Numbered from the stretch's first letter, positions 1-6,237 are shown. The stretch: DNA of 8,684 nucleotides from Candidatus Solincola jinzensis (GCA_015711875.1 JACVJG010000087.1:1-8684); one strand, 5' to 3'. Notes: a model not told the origin generated them from the sequence alone. Made by a program: numbers and translations.

Positions 1-1
1 G

Positions 2-448
2 GGCGGAGACCTTCTCAACGTATCCTCCACCTCCGGTATCATCGTCCTTCGCTGGCACGTAGCCTACGCTGGCAGCAAGCACGCCCTGGTGGGGAGCTCC
101 GAGGTGCTGCACTATGACCTCAGGAAGCACGGCATCGGGGTCAGCGTCGTCCTGCCCGGGGCCGTGAACACCGGCCTGGTGAGGACGGTGGTCATCAACG
201 CGGACGAGGACGCCTGCGAGAGGGGCCGCCGCCTCTTCGCCAGGCACGCCATGGCCCCCGAGAAGGTAGCGGAGCTCATCGTCCGCGCCATCGAGCGGAA
301 CGAGTTCATGGTCATCACCTCCGCGGACATCAAGCTGCTCTACCTCCTCAAGCGCGTGTTCCCGCCTGCATACGACCTGGTCATGCGCTTCATGACCTGG
401 TTCGTGGACAGGACCCTGACCAGGGAAAGCTTACGCTCCTCGAGCTAG
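2..448 (+). CDS. Short-chain dehydrogenase/reductase, C-terminal part (5' end outside window)
   Basis: This is a classical SDR-type NAD(P)-dependent oxidoreductase, cytosolic, substrate unknown. The reading frame is open from base 2, so the gene begins before the window; the GTG at 89 is internal and not a real start, because the catalytic motif lies upstream of it. Seen in the first codons: NVSS followed 13 residues later by YAGSK, which match the catalytic Ser (codon 26-28), Tyr (65-67) and Lys (77-79) of classical SDRs with their usual Ser-Tyr spacing. After this come the typical helix (HALVGSSEVL) and a LPGAVNTGL segment matching the PG-x-V-x-T motif behind the cofactor site. About 148 residues remain of a family usually 250-290 long, so the Rossmann TGxxxGxG part is missing. 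The last 40 residues (LLYLLKRVF...VMRFMTWFV) are rather hydrophobic and might touch the membrane. The family call is firm; the reaction is not known. Confidence 0.9.
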   Translation, partial: GGDLLNVSSTSGIIVLRWHVAYAGSKHALVGSSEVLHYDLRKHGIGVSVVLPGAVNTGLVRTVVINADEDACERGRRLFARHAMAPEKVAELIVRAIERNEFMVITSADIKLLYLLKRVFPPAYDLVMRFMTWFVDRTLTRESLRSSS

Positions 449-619
449 GATTACACCTCGCAGGCGTGATCCACCGAAGCCTATCTTCTATTCGTGGTCA
501 GTCGTTTGTGTCACGCGGATGCGACACCACCCGAGGACTGAAAAGCCGCGAGGAGCTGGAAACGCAATATGTCGCGCAAGGCACGCTATTTTCAGAGCAG
601 CCCTTGGTTGCTTATTCCA

Positions 620-647
620 GCACCTCGGTTCGCTAAACGAGGCGTGC
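620..647. other. Hairpin in intergenic region
   Basis: CCTCGGTT (623-630) and AAACGAGG (635-642) pair over seven of eight positions around a CGCT loop; the single mismatch is G-A. GCA (620-622) can pair with TGC (645-647) across a 2-base bulge. No T-run follows on either strand, so it is not a standard Rho-independent terminator. It could be part of a structured RNA or of a mobile repeat. Confidence 0.45.
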
Positions 648-812
648 ACCCCATGTCTCAGCGCCATGCGACGCCTGTCCTCAATGTCCGGGCATGAAGC
701 GACATGGTGACCTAGAATTGAGATCTCGCGGGGGCAGAGCATGTATCGTTCCAGCGAAATGATGATAATTTTTGGTAATTCATCACCATTATTGCTATTC
801 TCAGTCAGCCTG

Positions 813-859
813 GCGAGGCCTGACCCCAGCGCCTCAGGCACTAAGCGAGGCCTGACCCC
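813..859. repeat. Two direct copies of GCGAGGCCTGACCCC
   Basis: The 15-base word GCGAGGCCTGACCCC occurs at 813-827 and again at 845-859, 32 bases apart. Its core AGGCCTGACCCC (816-827 and 848-859) is found a third time at 4467-4478, in the gap at the convergent junction, and not inside any gene of the window. This placement suggests a dispersed intergenic repeat, comparable in position to REP or transposon-end repeats, although no transposase is nearby. Confidence 0.7.
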
Positions 860-899
860 GGTGCCTGTGACCCTGGTGCCTGTGATCCCGGTGCCTGGC
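855..899. repeat. 15-bp tandem repeat, three units
   Basis: Three head-to-tail 15-base units lie at 855-869 (ACCCCGGTGCCTGTG), 870-884 (one difference) and 885-899 (three differences from the first). A more diverged relative, ACCCCAGCGCCTCAG, lies at 823-837. The first unit overlaps the end of the second GCGAGGCCTGACCCC copy. The array is about 120 bases upstream of the next gene and does not resemble a CRISPR, because there are no spacers. Confidence 0.75.
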
Positions 900-1017
900 C
901 TAAAGGATCACCAGGGCGGAGCCGAATATTCTTCTGGATCAGGCAGAATCCACATGTGCGGGTATCCGCCTCGCGCCTGTCTTTTTTGCCTCCCATTGCG
1001 TTCCGTTCCGAAGACCG

Positions 1018-2259
1018 TTGGCAGATCAGCCCGAGGACGGCAAAACCGTGGTGAAAAGCTGGTTCACGAAGGAAGCGGACTTTCCCCTGGAGACGGTGCT
1101 CCTGCTCATCGCGGGAATGGCGCTGCTGATAACCGGGGGCCTGCTCTTCCCCATCGCTAACGGGAGCCTCCCCTACTACGAGAACGGCCTCTACGGTTTG
1201 CTGCTGGTGATCATCGCCCTGCAGGTGGCCACGCTCGGAAAGACGCCCTTCGGCGAGATGGAAAGGTCTCCTCTCCTCATAGCCGGCGGCATGACCGTAG
1301 GCGCGGCGGGCATATTCATCTCCTTCGTCCCCGACGTCTTCAACCGCGTCCCCCGCCTGCTGCTGTTCCTGTTCCTGGGACCCGGCGCCCTGGTGATGCT
1401 CCTGCGCATGTGCCTTTCACGCCACAAGCTCCGTAGCTGGATAAAACTGGGTGGTGCTCTCTTCAAGCACCTCATCATATCCTGCACCGCCGTATACGTT
1501 CTCTCAATGTTGGCCGCCGCTCTGCTGGTGCGGGAGAGCATGCTCGCCACGCGCGTGACCGCGGTGGCGGTCCTGGCCTTCGGGGCATCCGTCGTATACC
1601 TGGCCGCAGTCCTCCGCATGGTCTACAGGGAATATCCGGAGGCCACAAAACCCTCCGGCGGCGTCTTTCTTTCCACCGACCATGTCCTTATCCTCTTCAC
1701 GGGACTGTTGCTGCTCTTCCTGGGGTGGCTGCTCATCCCCGTCAACCTCGGCATGCTCCCCTTTTCCGGGAGCGCCCAGATCGGGCTGCTCGTGGTGCTC
1801 ATCGCGCTCAAGATGCTGGCCTCCGGAGACACCCCGCTGCTCACCCTTCCCCGCTCCTGGCCGGTGATCGTTCTCGGAGTGATGCTGGCGGCGCTGGGAA
1901 TCGTTTCCTGCATCGTCCCCGACAAGCTCCTCCTTCCGCTGATGATGCTCATCGGTCTCACCAACATCGCCGGCGGCATGGCGGGGCTGTGGCGTGCGCT
2001 ATCTCCTCTGATGAAAAAGACCGGGGAAACCCTCGGCAAGATGCCCCCGATACTGGCGAGGCTAACGGCGACCCAAGTGGTTTTGAACACCACCACCATT
2101 CTCTTCGGCGCCTCGGTCTTTTTCGCCAAGCTCATCCCCGGCCTGGTGATCGGGGTCATCCTCACCATCAACGGCGGGATCCTTCTGTATATGCTGCACC
2201 TGTTGGTGGTCATCGACAGAATGAAAGGAGACCTGGAAGCGCTGCCCGCGGAGCGATGA
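1018..2259 (+). CDS. Twelve-helix integral membrane protein with internal duplication, function unknown
   Basis: Not assigned to a named family. About twelve hydrophobic segments are visible, roughly at residues 24-47, 56-73, 85-104, 111-132, 146-171, 178-201, 221-245, 253-269, 281-301, 304-327, 352-372 and 373-399. The protein splits into two similar halves: GLYGLLLVIIALQVATLGKT (57-76) resembles GLLVVLIALKMLASGDT (256-272), and GAAGIFISFVPD (95-106) resembles AALGIVSCIVPD (291-302). Two homologous six-helix halves are common in transporters, but no transport motif is recognised. The start is uncertain: TTG at 1018 has no good ribosome site, while GTG at 1048 is preceded by GAGGA (1033-1037) with a spacing of 10. 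Starting at 1048 would drop ten polar residues and no helix. It lies alone between two long gaps, so its link to the enzymes is unclear. The frame and membrane nature are certain. Confidence 0.9.
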   Translation: MADQPEDGKTVVKSWFTKEADFPLETVLLLIAGMALLITGGLLFPIANGSLPYYENGLYGLLLVIIALQVATLGKTPFGEMERSPLLIAGGMTVGAAGIFISFVPDVFNRVPRLLLFLFLGPGALVMLLRMCLSRHKLRSWIKLGGALFKHLIISCTAVYVLSMLAAALLVRESMLATRVTAVAVLAFGASVVYLAAVLRMVYREYPEATKPSGGVFLSTDHVLILFTGLLLLFLGWLLIPVNLGMLPFSGSAQIGLLVVLIALKMLASGDTPLLTLPRSWPVIVLGVMLAALGIVSCIVPDKLLLPLMMLIGLTNIAGGMAGLWRALSPLMKKTGETLGKMPPILARLTATQVVLNTTTILFGASVFFAKLIPGLVIGVILTINGGILLYMLHLLVVIDRMKGDLEALPAER

Positions 2260-2268
2260 CCCGGGTCA
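2257..2268. repeat. Perfect 12-bp palindrome at the stop codon of the membrane protein gene
   Basis: TGACCCGGGTCA is fully self-complementary and includes the TGA stop (2257-2259). It could be an operator-like site for a dimeric regulator of the downstream gene, but a palindrome of this size also occurs by chance in GC-rich DNA. Confidence 0.35.
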
Positions 2269-2409
2269 AGAGGAGAGTGAGGAAGAGCCATGCTCAGCTG
2301 CAGGGTAAAACGCGCGCAGCGAGGACCGGAAGATATGGAGGACACGGTATTCCCGGGCTTTTAAGTACGTTCAAGGGATCACGGGCGCAGGGGAAAACGT
2401 TTGGGGCGC

Positions 2410-2424
2410 CGGTTCTGCGAACCG
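2410..2424. repeat. Short inverted repeat in the leader of the decarboxylase-like gene
   Basis: CGGTTC (2410-2415) and GAACCG (2419-2424) are a perfect 6-base inverted repeat with a TGC loop, about 157 bases before the ATG. It is followed by no T-run. It may be an operator or a small RNA hairpin; the evidence is only its symmetry. Confidence 0.35.
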
Positions 2425-2570
2425 ACTTCCCGATGATTCCCGGCCGAGAGGAGCAGGGAGAAGCAGAAAGCGGGGGAAGACTGAGGCTTTTGGCCCACGG
2501 GCGCGAGACGAGGAAAGAGGGGCCAGATACAGCGGAAAACCGAGGATATATGGCAACCGTAACCGATAAA

Positions 2571-2576
2571 AGGAGG
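2571..2576 (+). promoter_or_regulatory. Strong ribosome binding site
   Basis: AGGAGG, a perfect Shine-Dalgarno core, stands 5 bases before the ATG at 2582. It fixes the start of the decarboxylase-like gene and predicts efficient translation. Confidence 0.85.
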
Positions 2577-2581
2577 GTAAG

Positions 2582-3367
2582 ATGTTCGTTTTCGATGAGA
2601 ACCTGTCCTACCGCATGCCAGCGCATTTCGGCGGGACCCCGAGCGCCGGCCAGGTAAACCTCCGCTACGACGACGTCACGGCCATCTCCATCAGCTACCT
2701 AACGGACGAGGAGATGCTCTCACAGTACGTGCCCGACGCCTTCGAGATCATGGAGCCGGTCATCGATATCGGCTACCAGAAGTGCTGCGGCATCCAGTGG
2801 ATGTACGGCGGCCATTACTCGCTTATCGCGGTGATGACCCCCGCGCGGCACATCGCCTCCGGGACCGAGGGCGCCTACGTGCTGGTCATCTGGGAAAACA
2901 AGACGGCCCCCATCCTCGGCGGTCGCGAGGAGACGGGCATGCCCAAGATCTTCGCGGACATCCCCGACTACCACATCTACAACGGGCATATCACGGCCAA
3001 TGCGAGCCACGAGGGCAGGGTCTTCCTGGAGCTTGAGATGGACCTGGGCGAGGCCTTCAGCGAGGAGGAACTATCCGCCATGACCTCCGCGGGCAGGGTG
3101 AACCAGCTCGGCTGGCGCTACATCCCCAACCTCAACCGCCCGGGGGCGGCGCTCTCGCACCCCACCCTCTACCCCGTGGATACCACTTTTTTCTCTGGCA
3201 ACCGGGGCACGGGGGCCGCCACCTGGACCAAGGCGAATCCCATGTTCAACCCGCAACAGGCAGGTATCATCAATTCCCTGGCCGACCTGCCGGCGCTCGA
3301 GTACCGCGATTGCCATTTCGCCAGGATGGCGACCAACCTGCGCCAGGACCTGGCCAGGGAGCTGTGA
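2582..3367 (+). CDS. Acetoacetate decarboxylase family protein
   Basis: A 261-residue cytosolic enzyme of the acetoacetate decarboxylase (ADC) superfamily, near the usual family length of about 245-270. The diagnostic stretch is GREETGMPKIFAD (114-126), which matches GRE...YPKK of the clostridial enzyme. Lys122, directly after Pro121, is in the place of the Schiff-base lysine. The second lysine, which lowers the pKa of the first in true acetoacetate decarboxylases, appears to be Ile123 here. Known relatives of the superfamily include an aldolase-dehydratase (Swit_4259) that does not decarboxylate acetoacetate, so the reaction could differ: imine chemistry is likely, decarboxylation is not proven. 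The N-terminus (SYRMPAHFGG) is typical of ADC-like proteins. The ATG follows a perfect ribosome site. The SDR behind it is 138 bp away on the same strand and probably co-transcribed, suggesting a keto-acid or ketone pathway. The 3' end is duplicated in the following gap. Confidence 0.85.
   Translation: MFVFDENLSYRMPAHFGGTPSAGQVNLRYDDVTAISISYLTDEEMLSQYVPDAFEIMEPVIDIGYQKCCGIQWMYGGHYSLIAVMTPARHIASGTEGAYVLVIWENKTAPILGGREETGMPKIFADIPDYHIYNGHITANASHEGRVFLELEMDLGEAFSEEELSAMTSAGRVNQLGWRYIPNLNRPGAALSHPTLYPVDTTFFSGNRGTGAATWTKANPMFNPQQAGIINSLADLPALEYRDCHFARMATNLRQDLAREL
3332..3367 (+). repeat. Direct repeat, copy 1: 3' end of the decarboxylase-like gene
   Basis: These 36 bases encode the last residues TNLRQDLAREL and the stop codon. 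They match 3455-3490 at 32 of 36 positions. The spacing between the copies is 123 bases, a multiple of three. Confidence 0.85.
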
Positions 3368-3454
3368 TCTGGAACATGAGCAAAAGGCGGATGAGGTTGG
3401 AGATCTTCAATCAGCGTCGCTTTGGCGCCGTAAGGGATTTGGGGCAAGACGGAA

Positions 3455-3490
3455 ACCGACCTGCGCCAGGATCTGGCCAGGGAACTCTGA
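3455..3490 (+). pseudogene. Direct repeat, copy 2: remnant of a second decarboxylase-like 3' end
   Basis: Read in the same frame as the gene before it, this segment encodes TDLRQDLAREL and a stop, against TNLRQDLAREL and a stop in the real C-terminus. Weaker similarity continues upstream with a one-base shift (ATTTGGGGCAAGACGG at 3437-3452 against ATTTCGCCAGGATGG at 3313-3327). A TAA at 3431-3433 closes the frame upstream, so the copy is not translated as part of a gene. The best reading is a leftover of a tandem duplication of the gene's end, or of a second tandem gene that was then deleted. The copy now supplies most of the leader of the following SDR. Confidence 0.7.
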
Positions 3491-3493
3491 GCG

Positions 3494-3499
3494 AAGGAG
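3494..3499 (+). promoter_or_regulatory. Ribosome binding site that decides the SDR start
   Basis: AAGGAG ends directly before the ATG at 3500, leaving no spacing for that start. It stands 6 bases before the second ATG at 3506, a normal distance. The start at 3506 is therefore preferred, giving the N-terminus MSDYFKDKVA. Confidence 0.7.
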
Positions 3500-3505
3500 A
3501 TGAAA

Positions 3506-4312
3506 ATGAGCGATTACTTTAAGGACAAGGTGGCGGCGGTGACGGGAGCCGCCTCGGGTATCGGCCTGGGGCTGGTGGAGAAGCTGCTCGCGGAAGGGGC
3601 CATGGCCGTCTTCATGGGGGACATCAACGAGGAGAACCTGGCCAGGGAGTCGGAGCGCCTGAACAAGGCATATCCCGGCAAGGCGCACCCGGTGCTCACC
3701 GACGTCACCAAGCTCGAGCAGGTCGAGGGCCTCATCCACAGCGCGAGGGATCACGACGGGCACCTCGATTTCGTGTTCAACAACGCCGGGATGGGGATGA
3801 CCCTGCCCACCGAGCAGATAACCTTCGAGATCTGGAGGTTCCTGATCGACCTCAACCTCATGGGGGTCATCTACGGCAGCTACACCGCCATCCCCATCAT
3901 GCGCGAGCAGGGCTCCGGGCACATCGTGAACACGGGCTCGGTGGGCGGGCTGATGCCGGTGGCGTACCAGGCGGTTTACGCGGCCACCAAGAGCGCGGTC
4001 ATCACCATGACCGAGTGCCTGCAGTTCGAGCTGGAGACGGAGGGGCTGAGGTTCAGCGTCTTCAACCCCGGCAACGTCATCACCGGCATCTTCGGGGAGC
4101 TGGAGCCGCCGCCGGATGCCATCACCGTGGAGGAAGCTACGGACTACATCTTCCAGGAGCTGGAAAAGGGAACGGTGCTCATCGTGTTCCCGGAAAAGTA
4201 CCGGGAGTTCTACCGCCTGTACCGGGAGGACCGCGAGGCCTTCGACCGCATGGCCCGGGAGATCGCCGCCGAGCGCCGCGAGAACTACCGCACCAAAGGT
4301 ACATATTTTTGA
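3506..4312 (+). CDS. Short-chain dehydrogenase/reductase, complete, probably NAD(H)-dependent
   Basis: A 268-residue classical SDR, of normal family length and cytosolic. Motifs in order: cofactor-binding TGAASGIG (13-20); Asp39 at the end of the second strand (VFMGDIN), an acidic residue that usually favours NAD over NADP; DVT (66-68); NNAG (92-95); Asn117 in the active-site helix; Ser145; Tyr158 and Lys162 (YAATK), with the normal 13-residue Ser-Tyr spacing; and FNPGNVITG (187-195) for the usual PGxVxT. It should oxidise a hydroxyl group or reduce a carbonyl; the substrate is unknown. The C-terminal part after 225 is charged and tyrosine-rich (FPEKYREFYRLYREDREAF), probably a variable substrate-side extension. 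It follows the ADC-family gene by 138 bp, so the two may handle related keto or hydroxy compounds. The start at 3506 is chosen over 3500 because of ribosome-site spacing. The family call is sure. Confidence 0.93.
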   Translation: MSDYFKDKVAAVTGAASGIGLGLVEKLLAEGAMAVFMGDINEENLARESERLNKAYPGKAHPVLTDVTKLEQVEGLIHSARDHDGHLDFVFNNAGMGMTLPTEQITFEIWRFLIDLNLMGVIYGSYTAIPIMREQGSGHIVNTGSVGGLMPVAYQAVYAATKSAVITMTECLQFELETEGLRFSVFNPGNVITGIFGELEPPPDAITVEEATDYIFQELEKGTVLIVFPEKYREFYRLYREDREAFDRMAREIAAERRENYRTKGTYF

Positions 4313-4466
4313 TGCCGCCATATGGGGTCGTCTCTTCGCTTTGCGCTCTTTATGCTTCTTGTCCCTGGGGGCTGAGCAAAGGCAACGCGGTTGTCTTTAG
4401 GGTTTTCAGAAGAAAAGGTGAAGATGCGGCCCCACTGCAGCGTTTGCGCGAGAAAAAGCGAAAATA

Positions 4467-4478
4467 AGGCCTGACCCC
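4467..4478. repeat. Third copy of the intergenic word AGGCCTGACCCC
   Basis: This is the same 12 bases as at 816-827 and 848-859. As there, the copy lies between genes and next to inverted repeats. Confidence 0.65.
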
Positions 4479-4510
4479 CACCTCGAGCCCGGGTGGCGCG
4501 TCAGCACGCG
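4478..4510. terminator. Paired hairpins, possible terminator for converging transcripts
   Basis: CCACC (4478-4482) pairs with GGTGG (4492-4496), and CGCGT (4497-4501) pairs with ACGCG (4506-4510) around a CAGC loop. Read on the - strand, T-rich DNA follows (complement of 4450-4466). On the + strand there is no T-run. This is not a textbook terminator, but the position fits one. Confidence 0.35.
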
Positions 4511-4527
4511 GCGTAACCTCTGATCCC

Positions 4528-4554
4528 ACCTCAGGACTCAGAGATCCCTGAGGT
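4528..4554 (-). terminator. Hairpin over the stop codon of the membrane zinc-ribbon gene
   Basis: ACCTCAGG (4528-4535) and CCTGAGGT (4547-4554) form a perfect 8-bp stem with an 11-base loop. The gene's stop codon (complement of 4538-4540) lies in the loop. No T-run follows directly. It could mark or protect the 3' end of the - strand transcript. Confidence 0.4.
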
Positions 4555-5845
4555 AAGGGTCATACCATGCTGGTATGTCTCCCCCCGTGCCTACCTCCAC
4601 TCCGTACCACCCTTGGGGGCCTTTTCTCATGGTTATCAACGGGGCGTCCGTGTCTATGTTCAGGGGGATGGCCAAGGCGCAAGCCTCGTCCCCCCTGATC
4701 ATCAGGCCTTCTATCTCGAACTCCAGCTCCTCCGCGGCGTGCTCCCTGGTGTAGGCGACCATGGCCTTCTCCACGGCCGCCTCTTCCTTTTTATACCAGT
4801 CTGGTAACGCCAGGTCAGTGACAAACCAACCATCTCCGTACCACCCGTTGGCATCCTTTTTCATGATGATCCAGATGTCGCTGGCCTCCTGGTCGAGGTA
4901 GTGGACAAAGCCGACAGCCTCTTTGCCCTTCGCCAGCAATCCGATCACGGCCATCTCTATCCCCTGCGGGGAGTTCTGCCGCGCGTACTCGAGCATGGCC
5001 TTCTCGATCTCTTTAAGGTCGGCTTTTCCGCCCTCCCCGGACGCGGTTTCCTCCCCCTTTTCCGTCTTACCGCTTTTATCCTCTCCGTTTTCCTCGGATG
5101 CGGTCTCATCGCCCTTTTGCGTCTCCCCATCCTCTATCTCTGCGTTCTCTATCATGAAAGCCAGCTCCTCCGGATCGAAGCCGGAATCCCTTAGGTAATC
5201 GCCGGCGAGGTACCATTTACCCTCCACCCTCACCAGGCGTAACGGCTCCTGCTCCCCTTCCGAGGCCTCCTCGCTCACCTTCTCGCCGCTCTCATCGGTA
5301 TAGGTGACGGTGCCGTCCGTCACCCTGACCACCGCGGTGTCGCCATCGATCTTGGTCTCCATCTTCCTGATCTCGACCTTCATGTCCTGGGGGAAGAAGG
5401 CGGACAGGACCTTCTGCAGGTCCTGCTTGTATTTTTTCCCAAAGGCCGCCTCGAGCTCTTCGCGGAACGAGGGCTCCATGGCGGCGACGAGCATGTCGGC
5501 GTCGCCCTTCTCCAGCGCGGCATAGAAATCCCTCACCACCTGCTCGGGGCCGGAAGCGTCGCCTTTCCCTCCGCCCTTGAACACCACGAAGGCCAGTACC
5601 AACGCCAGGGCGATAACCGCCAACGCCCCTACGCCTCCCAGGATCCAGGGCAGGGCCGACTTATTGCGAGGCTGCTGGTAAGGGCCGGTCCCCACGGGCG
5701 CTCCCGGTCCCGTGACACCTGTGGGAGGAGCCCCGGGCGCCGGTGGCTGGCCGGTCGGCGGCGTTGCTTTAGACAACCTGGCCCCGCAATGGCCGCAAAA
5801 AACGCTGTTGTCGGCTATCTCCTTCCCGCATTCCTCGCAGAGCAT
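4538..5845 (-). CDS. Membrane-anchored zinc-ribbon protein with NTF2-like (DUF4878-type) domain and C-terminal tandem repeat
   Basis: 435 residues, not assigned to a named gene. Domain order: zinc ribbon at 1-22 with Cys3, Cys6, Cys17 and Cys20; a Pro/Gly-rich linker (27-56); one transmembrane helix (about 65-89); a domain at about 99-217 starting PEQVVRDFYAALEKGD, typical of NTF2-like/DUF4878 folds; an acidic low-complexity linker (236-275) in which KGDETASEENG (244-254) and KGEETASGEGG (263-273) repeat; then two similar 78-residue repeats starting near 277 and 355 (IEKAMLEYARQ/VEKAMVAYTRE and NGWYGDG/QGWYGVE). The likely topology is ribbon in the cytosol and the rest outside. TcaA/YvbJ-type proteins of Gram-positive bacteria share this layout of ribbon, single helix and external NTF2-like domains; the analogy is architectural only. 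The role may be envelope sensing or scaffolding. The ATG is preceded by AGGGGG (complement of 5853-5858), seven bases away. Confidence 0.88.
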   Translation of the reverse strand: MLCEECGKEIADNSVFCGHCGARLSKATPPTGQPPAPGAPPTGVTGPGAPVGTGPYQQPRNKSALPWILGGVGALAVIALALVLAFVVFKGGGKGDASGPEQVVRDFYAALEKGDADMLVAAMEPSFREELEAAFGKKYKQDLQKVLSAFFPQDMKVEIRKMETKIDGDTAVVRVTDGTVTYTDESGEKVSEEASEGEQEPLRLVRVEGKWYLAGDYLRDSGFDPEELAFMIENAEIEDGETQKGDETASEENGEDKSGKTEKGEETASGEGGKADLKEIEKAMLEYARQNSPQGIEMAVIGLLAKGKEAVGFVHYLDQEASDIWIIMKKDANGWYGDGWFVTDLALPDWYKKEEAAVEKAMVAYTREHAAEELEFEIEGLMIRGDEACALAIPLNIDTDAPLITMRKGPQGWYGVEVGTGGDIPAWYDPYLRDL

Positions 5846-6237
5846 CCCCGCACCCCCTTACCCATCAGCGCTTTAATCCAACAGCGCGCTATCGCTCCAT
5901 GTTAATGAAATTCCCGCATCCGGTCACCGCCGGAAGGCCATACGTGGTCAGACGAGCATGGTTATCGGCCAGTTCTCGCACGGCTTTTCACCTACTTTTG
6001 CGTCGATCACCATGTGCAGCCTGCATTTCCCACCAAACTACAAGAAGAATCCCTCTGCCGCGTCCCGCGCGCTATTGAACAGGGTATAACCCCGACCGAC
6101 CGACCGCCACTTAACCAGGAAAGATCCCCAGGTGAGCGGCAATCGAGTATTCCTCACTCCCTCGTGTCCGTTTGAGTTCGGCCTACGGCAAGAATCCCGA
6201 ATGTCCATGGTTCCTGAGATCGAGCGACCTTCTTGCC
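5846..6237. other. Intergenic region of 392 bp between the two - strand zinc-ribbon genes
   Basis: No credible gene; open frames on the + strand here are short or are shadows of the zinc-ribbon repeats. It should hold the 3' end of the five-ribbon gene and the promoter of the membrane zinc-ribbon gene, but no convincing -35/-10 pair was found. Seen: a short CGAC tetranucleotide run (6093-6106), GGGT-ATA-ACCC symmetry at 6083-6093, and the inverted repeat listed at 6187-6237. Confidence 0.5.
6187..6237 (-). terminator. Inverted repeat directly behind the five-ribbon gene
   Basis: GGCAAGAA (6187-6194) and TTCTTGCC (6230-6237) are a perfect 8-base inverted repeat 35 bases apart, starting at the base after the stop codon of the - strand gene. 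The long loop and lack of a T-run make it a weak terminator candidate. Confidence 0.3.

Larger units (their letters stand above)
449..1017. other. Intergenic region of 569 bp with hairpins and short repeats, no credible gene
   Basis: No open frame here looks like a real protein: the longest (488-841 on the - strand) lacks a recognisable domain and runs into the repeat block at 813-899. The stretch is less GC-rich than its neighbours, especially 755-800. Visible structure: a hairpin at 508-527 (GTGTC/GACAC), a hairpin at 620-647 (8-position stem with one mismatch and a CGCT loop), an AT-rich hairpin at 761-784, and direct repeats at 813-899 listed separately. It may hold the end of the SDR transcript, the promoter of the next gene, a decayed mobile repeat or a small structured RNA; the sequence alone does not decide. 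Confidence 0.55.
2260..2581. other. Intergenic region of 322 bp upstream of the decarboxylase-like gene
   Basis: No believable gene: the frames open here are continuations of shadows of the membrane protein or lack domains. It probably carries the promoter for the decarboxylase-SDR pair, though no clear -35/-10 pair can be named. Features seen: the inverted repeat CGGTTC-TGC-GAACCG at 2410-2424, purine-rich DNA from about 2440 to 2580, and a strong ribosome site at the right end. Confidence 0.5.
4313..4537. other. Convergent junction between + and - gene groups
   Basis: The + strand SDR and the - strand zinc-ribbon gene end toward each other over 225 bp. No gene is seen. The right half contains one AGGCCTGACCCC repeat (4467-4478) and two hairpins (4478-4496 and 4497-4510); a third (4528-4554) runs into the end of the zinc-ribbon gene. 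Transcripts from both sides probably end here. Confidence 0.55.

Noticed and set aside
89..448. GTG at 89 as the start of a small protein
   Set aside because: The catalytic Ser, Tyr and Lys of an SDR lie in the same open frame upstream, so the gene begins outside the window.
623..642. tRNA T-arm-like sequence (CCTCG-GTTCG...CGAGG)
   Set aside because: The loop length is wrong for a T-arm and no acceptor, D or anticodon arms are found around it.
488..841. A 117-codon - strand open frame in the first gap
   Set aside because: It has no recognisable domain and its start lies inside the repeat area. A decayed gene cannot be fully excluded.
741..1160. A + strand open frame across the 15-bp repeats into the membrane gene
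   Set aside because: Its middle (GLTPVPVTLVPVIPVPG) is just translated tandem repeat, and it overlaps the real gene out of frame.
1725..2657. A 310-codon open frame on the + strand overlapping the membrane protein gene
   Set aside because: It overlaps the convincing membrane gene in another frame, is rich in Arg, Pro and His as expected from shifted GC-rich codons, and has no domain.
3407..4321. A 304-codon open frame antisense to the SDR
   Set aside because: It is the complement of a gene with all SDR motifs; its composition is low-complexity and no domain is visible.
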